A stretch of DNA of 64,000 nucleotides from Treponema sp. UBA6988 (GTDB lineage: Bacteria; Spirochaetota; Spirochaetia; Treponematales; Treponemataceae): assembly GCA_002448445.1 (NCBI GenBank), contig DJYC01000080.1, positions 62,001-126,000 on the forward strand, in the 5' to 3' direction. Of the stretch, positions 59,542-64,000 are shown piece after piece (the first letter of the stretch is position 1; every line of letters begins with the position of its first letter). Below the pieces are notes generated by a model. That model ran no database searches. It had not been told where the DNA came from and worked only from the letters and a program-made list of their open reading frames with translations. A program made the translations under genes and the position numbers.

Positions 59542-59693
59542 TCCTACGCCGCCATGGAGGGGCCAGCCGCAAGGCTGGTTGCGAAAGCAATGGAGGGCGA
59601 GATGCCCGGAACCCCGGAACGGCGGTGACGCAAGGCCTGTTCGGTCGAATTAGCCAACAAATAAATTGGTAGAGCCTAAAAAAGCACCGTCCA
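59542..59693 (+). repeat. Structured intergenic repeat, family B copy 4
   Basis: TCCTACGCCGCCATGGAGG, hairpin CCAGCC-GCAA-GGCTGG (59563-59578), TTGCGAAAGCAATGGAGG, CCGGAACCCCGGAACGG, CGGTGACGC, GTCGAATTAGCCAAC and the ending AAGCACCGTCC. Its 3' end stops 5 bases before the HisA-HisIE stop codon. Confidence 0.8.
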
Positions 59694-59697
59694 GAAA

Positions 59698-60996
59698 CTA
59701 CTTTTCTTTATGCCTTTTATCAAGCTCGTTGTAGACATCCTGCCAATTAACGCCTTCTTTGTACATAAGGACGCTTACAAAATAAAGCAGGTCTGCGGCT
59801 TCCCAAACAACTTCGTCCTTGCCTTCTGCTTCGGTAAGTTCTTCCGCTTCTTCCATAACCTTTTCGCGAACACGCTTGTCGTTAAGGGTTGCGGTATAGC
59901 TTCCTGGCTTGGGGTTTGCAAAACGGTCCGCAATGGTTGCGTAAAGCCTTTCCATGTTGCTCTTTGCATCCGGTTCAGAAGTAAAGCAGGTCCAGCTTCC
60001 TGTGTGGCAGGCTCCTCCGTGGGGAATGACCGTTGCAAGAACAGTGTCGCGGTCGCAGTCTGCGCGGAGCTTAACAATCTGAAGGAAGTGTCCGCTTGTT
60101 TCTCCCTTTGTCCAAAGAGCCTTGCGTGTTCTGCTAAAGAAGGTAAGTTTTCCGTCTTTGAATGTGCGCTCAAAGGCATCTTTGTTGGCATAGCCCATCA
60201 TAAGCACTTCGCCGGCCTCGCTTTGGGCAATAACGGGAATCATTCCATCTGTTTTTTTCCAGTCAAGGCATTCTATAAAGCTGTCTTTTAGAGAAACAAC
60301 GCCAGTGTACAAGGCCATTCCAAGCTGAACGTCGCAGCCCATGTGCTCAAGTTCCACAACCTGCTCTAGGGAATTGACCCCGCCTGCAGCAACAACACGG
60401 CACTTTACCGCATTGCGGAGTTCTTTTACCATGCCCATGTCCGTACCCTGCATGCAGCCTTCTTTTTCTACGCATGTAAACAAAAGCTCGCTTGCATATT
60501 TTTCTGCCTCACGGGCACCTTCGATAAGCGAAATGTTTGCGGTTTCTGTCCAGCCTTTTACGGCAATCTTTCCGTTTATTGCGTCAACAGAAATGATTAT
60601 GCGCTGCCTGCCGATTGCCTTAACAAGTTCGTCAAGAAAAGCCGTGTTAAGGATTGGCTCTCCGTCTTTGCGGGAAGCATTCCAGGCTGCAGAACCGATT
60701 ATTACTTTTTCTGCACCAAGGGAAATAAGCTGCCGTGCCTTTTTTACGTCACGGATTCCACCGCCCACACGGACGTTTCCACGACGCAAAAGAGACTTTA
60801 AAAGCTCCGTATTTTTTGTATTGCCTTTTTCGTCCGTGTTGCGCAAAGCTGCGTCCAGGTCAATAATTGCAACTTCGCCGTATTTGTTGAATTCATCAAT
60901 GAGAGCGTCTGAATCATCACGCTGCAAAACCAAATCTTTGCCGTTTTTTAACTGGACAACATGTCCGTCCTTTAAGTCAATAGAAGAAATTACCAT
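59698..60996 (-). CDS. hisA-hisIE: Trifunctional HisA-HisI-HisE fusion
   Basis: 432 residues covering steps 2, 3 and 4 of histidine synthesis. Residues 1-240 are HisA (isomerase): SSIDLKDG with catalytic Asp, RVGGGIRD, IISVDAING with the second Asp, and VVAAGGVNS. Residues about 245-345 are HisI (PRA-cyclohydrolase): MMGYANKDAFERT, LRADCDRDTVL and HGGACHTGSWTCF, the zinc/active-site Cys. The remaining 85 are HisE (PRA-PH): EKVMEEAEELTEA and VWEAADLLYFVSVLMY. All residues look intact. HisIE is a usual fusion; joining HisA in front is uncommon. No other his genes are adjacent. Promoter at 61003-61031. Confidence 0.95.
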   Translation of the reverse strand: MVISSIDLKDGHVVQLKNGKDLVLQRDDSDALIDEFNKYGEVAIIDLDAALRNTDEKGNTKNTELLKSLLRRGNVRVGGGIRDVKKARQLISLGAEKVIIGSAAWNASRKDGEPILNTAFLDELVKAIGRQRIIISVDAINGKIAVKGWTETANISLIEGAREAEKYASELLFTCVEKEGCMQGTDMGMVKELRNAVKCRVVAAGGVNSLEQVVELEHMGCDVQLGMALYTGVVSLKDSFIECLDWKKTDGMIPVIAQSEAGEVLMMGYANKDAFERTFKDGKLTFFSRTRKALWTKGETSGHFLQIVKLRADCDRDTVLATVIPHGGACHTGSWTCFTSEPDAKSNMERLYATIADRFANPKPGSYTATLNDKRVREKVMEEAEELTEAEGKDEVVWEAADLLYFVSVLMYKEGVNWQDVYNELDKRHKEK

Positions 60997-61002
60997 GGTG
61001 CT

Positions 61003-61031
61003 AATATAGCATTATTTTTGCTAATAGTTAA
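61003..61031 (-). promoter_or_regulatory. Promoter of the HisA-HisIE gene, predicted leaderless
   Basis: Minus strand: TTAACT, 17-base spacer, extended -10 TGC-TATATT, 6 bases (AGCACC) to the ATG at 60996. No leader, attenuator or T-box can fit. Confidence 0.6.
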
Positions 61032-61039
61032 GAGGGGCA

Positions 61040-61187
61040 CGGAAATCAGATTTGGGCTCCACTACCAGCAAAATCTGTCTGAAAATTCATGGTGCGCGGT
61101 AATAGGACTTTCGCTCCCTTCGGTCGCTCCGTGCAAATGAATTTTCAGCCATATTTTGCTTCCCGTTGCGCCCAAATCTGATTTCCG
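61040..61187. repeat. Long palindromic element, family A copy 2
   Basis: Perfect 18-base arms CGGAAATCAGATTTGGGC (61040-61057) and complement (61170-61187). Inside, AGCAAAAT/ATTTTGCT (61067-61074 with 61153-61160) and a perfect 12-bp stem CTGAAAATTCAT/ATGAATTTTCAG (61079-61090 with 61137-61148). The centre GCTCCCTTCGGTCGCTCC matches the copy at 56826. It lies between the divergent-tail GH5 and the HisA-HisIE promoter. Confidence 0.85.
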
Positions 61188-61260
61188 GGTTCTTTACATC
61201 AAAGAAAAATTTGGGGAGCCAATTTTTCTGCTGCAAATATAAAACTCGAAGTTTGCCCTA

Positions 61261-62268
61261 CTATTCTTCACCGCGGAGGATTTTGCGCACAAGGATGCCG
61301 CTTTTGGAAAGGTCTTCTTCCTTCCAGCCGCCTTTTGCGTTGCGGTCTTTGTTCATCTTGAGCACGCCGGAGTCTTCGCCCTTGTTGTTTACAGACCAGT
61401 TCACCCAGGAAATTTTCTTCTTTGCCATAAAGCGGGTCCATTCAAGGGTTTCTTTTTCAAATACGCCGCCGTCTCCAGATGCCTGGGTTGTTCCCCATTC
61501 GGTTACAAAAACAGGCAGGCCTTCCTTAATTGCCTTGGAAACAACATTGCGTCCATCCTGACCGGTTGTTCCAGCATAGAAGTGGTAGGTGTACATTATG
61601 TTCTTTTGCCCGGTGATGGGATTTTTTGCCGCGCTAAGAAGGTCGCTGCTCCAGATTGGCGTTCCTACAATAATCAGGTTGTCGCAGTATTTTCTGATTA
61701 CAGGGATAATCTGTTCTGCAAAGGGTTTTATGTTGCCGTCCCAGGTAACGTCTTCTCCGTTGGGCTCGTTGCAGATTTCGTAGATGATGTTGGGGCAGTC
61801 TGCATAAGTGCTTGCAATCATGTCAAAAAATTCTGCCGCAGCGTCCACGTTTACAAGGGGATCGTTGTCGGAAAGAATGTGCCAGTCCACAATAACGTAA
61901 ATGCCAAGCTGCTTAGCCGCTTCAATTGAATCTATAACTTTGGAGACCACGCTCTTGTTGCCAAGGTAGCCGCCGCGGGTGTACATGGCAGCACGCCAAA
62001 TGTCGCAGTTCCAGTCGTCACGCAGCCACTTGATTACGTCGTAATTTGCATACTTTCCGTACCAATGCAAACCGTGGGAGCTCATTCCGCAAAGCTGCAC
62101 GGGCTTTCCGTCCTGACCGCAAAGCTGGGTTCCCTGAACGTTAAGGGCGCCGTAGCGTTCAAGCGGAGTTTTTCCGTCGCTAAGGATTTTTCTTTTGCCG
62201 CCGCCACAGGAAGCGAACAAAGTCATAAAAGATAAAAGTGCAATCGCCTTAAAAATAATTCTTTTCAT
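61261..62268 (-). CDS. Glycoside hydrolase family 5 lipoprotein (endoglucanase-type)
   Basis: 335 residues. Lipoprotein signal ends LLSFMTLFASC. The GH5 barrel shows GMSSHGLHWYGKYAN, IDWHI-type VDWHILSDNDP, the acid/base Glu in IYEICNEPNG, and the nucleophile Glu in FVTEWGTTQASGDGG. This is the cellulase/endo-beta-1,4-glucanase type (GH5_2-like). As a surface lipoprotein it would cut beta-glucans outside the cell. The start at 62268 is favoured: a perfect TATAAT ends 7 bases before it; the frame extending to 62376 overlaps the divergent gene. Confidence 0.95.
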   Translation of the reverse strand: MKRIIFKAIALLSFMTLFASCGGGKRKILSDGKTPLERYGALNVQGTQLCGQDGKPVQLCGMSSHGLHWYGKYANYDVIKWLRDDWNCDIWRAAMYTRGGYLGNKSVVSKVIDSIEAAKQLGIYVIVDWHILSDNDPLVNVDAAAEFFDMIASTYADCPNIIYEICNEPNGEDVTWDGNIKPFAEQIIPVIRKYCDNLIIVGTPIWSSDLLSAAKNPITGQKNIMYTYHFYAGTTGQDGRNVVSKAIKEGLPVFVTEWGTTQASGDGGVFEKETLEWTRFMAKKKISWVNWSVNNKGEDSGVLKMNKDRNAKGGWKEEDLSKSGILVRKILRGEE

Positions 62269-62275
62269 ACCACCA

Positions 62276-62284
62276 ATTATAGCA
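62276..62284 (-). promoter_or_regulatory. Extended -10 of the GH5 gene, predicted leaderless
   Basis: Minus strand TGC-TATAAT, 7 bases to the ATG at 62268. No good -35 at the usual distance, consistent with an extended -10 promoter. Confidence 0.5.
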
Positions 62285-62301
62285 CAGAAAAAATAAAGTA
62301 C

Positions 62302-62330
62302 TAGAAAATTTCTTAAAAAAGGTGTATAAT
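62302..62330 (+). promoter_or_regulatory. Promoter of the AAA gene, near-leaderless
   Basis: TAGAAA, 17-base spacer, perfect TATAAT, 10 bases to the ATG at 62341, leaving at most a few bases of leader. The GH5 promoter lies back to back, 18 bases away. Confidence 0.5.
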
Positions 62331-62340
62331 TTTTTGAAAA

Positions 62341-63531
62341 ATGAACATCCAACAATTTATGCCGGTAGACATACATGATTTTACTCAGCTGCGGAACAAA
62401 AATTTAATTTTTGCGGATAAATCGGAATGCATTTTTAACCTTGCGCGTCAAGAGCAGTTTGTTTTTCTTGCCCGCCCGCCAATGTTCGGCAAATCCTTGC
62501 TTGTTTCATTTTTGAAAAACTATTTTGAAGGCCGCCGGGAACTGTTTTTGGGTCTAAAAATTGCTAGTCTTGAAGATGCGGCTAAAAATCCCTGGACGGT
62601 ATACCCAGTCCTCTCCTTTAACTTTACCAAATTCCGCACTACAGACGTAAATGCGGGTGCAAGCCAGTCAAAAGCGACACCTCTCTCTGCAAAGGATGAA
62701 TTCCTAAGGCAGCTAAGGGTGCAGGGCGAAAAGCTCAACTTTAAGGTAGAGTCAGAGGATCCTTCGCTTGCGCTAACATCCGTACTTAAGCAGGTCTGTG
62801 CCGAGTCCCAAAAGCCGGCCGTAATTCTCTTTGACGACTTTCTGGCACCAGCATTTGAAAACCATTCATCTTCTGGCCCGACTTTTTCCGAGCAGAACAA
62901 GGACAACCTTGACTTTCTAAAGGCACTTACCCTTACCGTAAAGTCGGCAGGTCCAAATTTGCGCTTTGCATTTTTTACGGACAGCGCAAACCTTTCCTAC
63001 ACGGATTCCTTCGTCTACAAGGACATCAGCCTTTCACCAATGTACAAGGACATATGCGGCTTTACACACGCGGACCTGACACGCTACTTTGCCCACGAAA
63101 TTGCAATGGTTGCCGCAACAACGGCTGTGGCCCCGCAAACGGTACTGAACCATCTGCTCAACAACTACGGCGGCTACAAATTCTCCCCGGCTTCAAAAAG
63201 TGGCCTCTACAACCCCTACGATTTGATACGCTTGTTTGGCGAGTATAAATGGAACCACTACTGGGCAAGCGCAGTCCATAAGAGGGCAGCAACCCCTGAA
63301 GTGGTAAAAGACAACATATCGCTTATTAAAAAAATCCCCATGATGGAATTTTCCAGAAAGGACTTTCTCTCTTTTAGAAGCGGAAAGGCAAACCTTCTTC
63401 CCTTCCTTTATTCAACAGGAATTATTTCCATAAAAGAATACAATGCCGCATCGGAAAAATACCGGCTTGATTTCCCCAACCAAGAGACACGGGATTTCTT
63501 TACTCGCATTGTTTTTTTGGCGAATAAATGA
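62341..63531 (+). CDS. AAA-ATPase-like protein (PF09820 type) lacking the nuclease domain
   Basis: 396 residues. The AAA-ATPase-like domain (about 5-290) starts MPVDIHDFTQLRNKNLIFAD, with Walker A ARPPMFGKSLLVSFL (usual form RPRRFGKS) and a Walker-B-like VILFDDFLAP. The family's C-terminal part begins here (YRLDFPNQETRDFF, usually LGFPNxEV) but the usual PD-(D/E)xK DUF1703 nuclease does not follow. The family is of unknown role and proposed to be mobile or toxin-like. It is coupled (ATGA overlap) to a sensor gene. Confidence 0.82.
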   Translation: MNIQQFMPVDIHDFTQLRNKNLIFADKSECIFNLARQEQFVFLARPPMFGKSLLVSFLKNYFEGRRELFLGLKIASLEDAAKNPWTVYPVLSFNFTKFRTTDVNAGASQSKATPLSAKDEFLRQLRVQGEKLNFKVESEDPSLALTSVLKQVCAESQKPAVILFDDFLAPAFENHSSSGPTFSEQNKDNLDFLKALTLTVKSAGPNLRFAFFTDSANLSYTDSFVYKDISLSPMYKDICGFTHADLTRYFAHEIAMVAATTAVAPQTVLNHLLNNYGGYKFSPASKSGLYNPYDLIRLFGEYKWNHYWASAVHKRAATPEVVKDNISLIKKIPMMEFSRKDFLSFRSGKANLLPFLYSTGIISIKEYNAASEKYRLDFPNQETRDFFTRIVFLANK

Positions 63532-64000
63532 CGATAAAAAATCTGGGCAAGAAATTTTCATTCAATAACCTCAGCATAAAGCAAAAAATGCTTGCCCTTT
63601 ACTTTTTGGCCTTTATTCTGCCGCTCGTAATAATAACGATAAGCCTGACGAAATGGATTAACAAGACAATCAAGGAAAGACAGTTTGCGCTGGCAAAGAC
63701 TTCGCTTGAACAGACATCAAGCCTTCTTACCTCTATACTCACCAACTGTGAGCAGCTTGGCGACACGCTTTTTTCCACCAGGGCAGTGCAAAAGGCACTT
63801 GAATACCAGTTTACGTCGGAGCAGGAAGTTTACAAATATTATTCAAGCCTTTCCTTCCTGCCAGACTTCTCCCGTTCCAACCCAGACGTTTTGAATTTCA
63901 TCTACTACACGGAAAACCAGACTATAATTGAAAACGCTTATTTTACGCGGACTAACGACGAAATAAAAAGTAAAAATTGGTACAAGGCGGCGGTTGCTGC
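63528..64000 (+). CDS. Membrane sensor protein, N-terminal part (runs off the window)
   Basis: 157 residues visible, no stop before the window ends. Basic start, one membrane helix (MLALYFLAFILPLVIITISL, about 22-41), then an extracytoplasmic helical/Cache-like region (KTSLEQTSSLLTSILTNCEQ). This layout fits YesM-type sensor histidine kinases, but chemoreceptors share it, and the signalling domain is outside the window. Its ATG overlaps the TGA of the AAA gene (ATGA), so the two are translated together. Confidence 0.65.
   Translation, partial: MTIKNLGKKFSFNNLSIKQKMLALYFLAFILPLVIITISLTKWINKTIKERQFALAKTSLEQTSSLLTSILTNCEQLGDTLFSTRAVQKALEYQFTSEQEVYKYYSSLSFLPDFSRSNPDVLNFIYYTENQTIIENAYFTRTNDEIKSKNWYKAAVA

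Noticed and set aside
1..64000. tRNA, rRNA, riboswitch or CRISPR loci
   Set aside because: No cloverleaf with GTTC-A-type T-loop, no rRNA-like conserved stretch, no recognised riboswitch core and no spaced direct repeats were found by eye; a covariance-model scan would be decisive.

Overview
This 64 kb window is chromosome from a host-associated spirochaete, most likely a Treponema-type organism. That is inference: it rests on many Cys-lipidated secreted proteins with loose lipoboxes, paired chemotaxis and diguanylate-cyclase genes, a carbohydrate-degrading lifestyle (GH5, GH31, DUF4015-type hydrolase, LacI and AraC regulators), and a scattered housekeeping gene order. No rRNA, tRNA or CRISPR array was found. 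Core genes are of moderate GC; two blocks (about 16.3-20.0 kb and 42.4-45.0 kb) are visibly AT-rich and look acquired.

Layout. 0-14 kb: outer-membrane and envelope genes, a PAP2-TrmH-aroA operon, OmpA-like protein, LacI regulator, ApbE, a PAS-GGDEF protein, proC, an ArsB/NhaD-type permease, and an aminotransferase coupled to a solute-binding lipoprotein. 14.4-28.2 kb: a defence island on the minus strand: complete type I restriction-modification (hsdR, hsdM, hsdS) interrupted by a truncated AlbA-type gene and an AAA/DUF4143 ATPase, then a STAND NTPase with an N-terminal HEPN-like motif, a separate HEPN-like protein flanked by two decayed copies of a DUF262 gene start, and a full GmrSD-type (DUF262/DUF1524) protein. 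28-42 kb: uppP, purD, a DUF1508 protein with a histone-like tail, a chemoreceptor, a diguanylate cyclase, an M48 protease, a formate/nitrite channel coupled to DUF763, Fic, and small membrane proteins. 42-45 kb: a type II C5-methylase/HNH cassette ending in two restriction-gene fragments. 45-64 kb: serine hydrolase, Hsp33, an Rsm22-type methyltransferase, AraC/GH31 pair, mnmE, a DUF4015 hydrolase, hemolysin-III, ptsN, a trifunctional HisA-HisI-HisE fusion, GH5 and an AAA protein coupled to a sensor that runs off the end.

Two patterns cut across the window. First, at least a dozen genes (aroA, apbE, aminotransferase, purD, chemoreceptor, M48, serine hydrolase, Hsp33, GH31, ptsN, hisA-IE, GH5, AAA gene) have a sigma70-like promoter whose -10 box ends only 6-10 nt before the start codon and no Shine-Dalgarno, predicting leaderless mRNAs. 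Second, GC-rich intergenic repeats of several families recur, and their hairpin stems differ in sequence between copies while pairing is preserved, the signature of selection for structure. These, together with the HEPN/STAND/DUF262 island, are the parts most worth following up.
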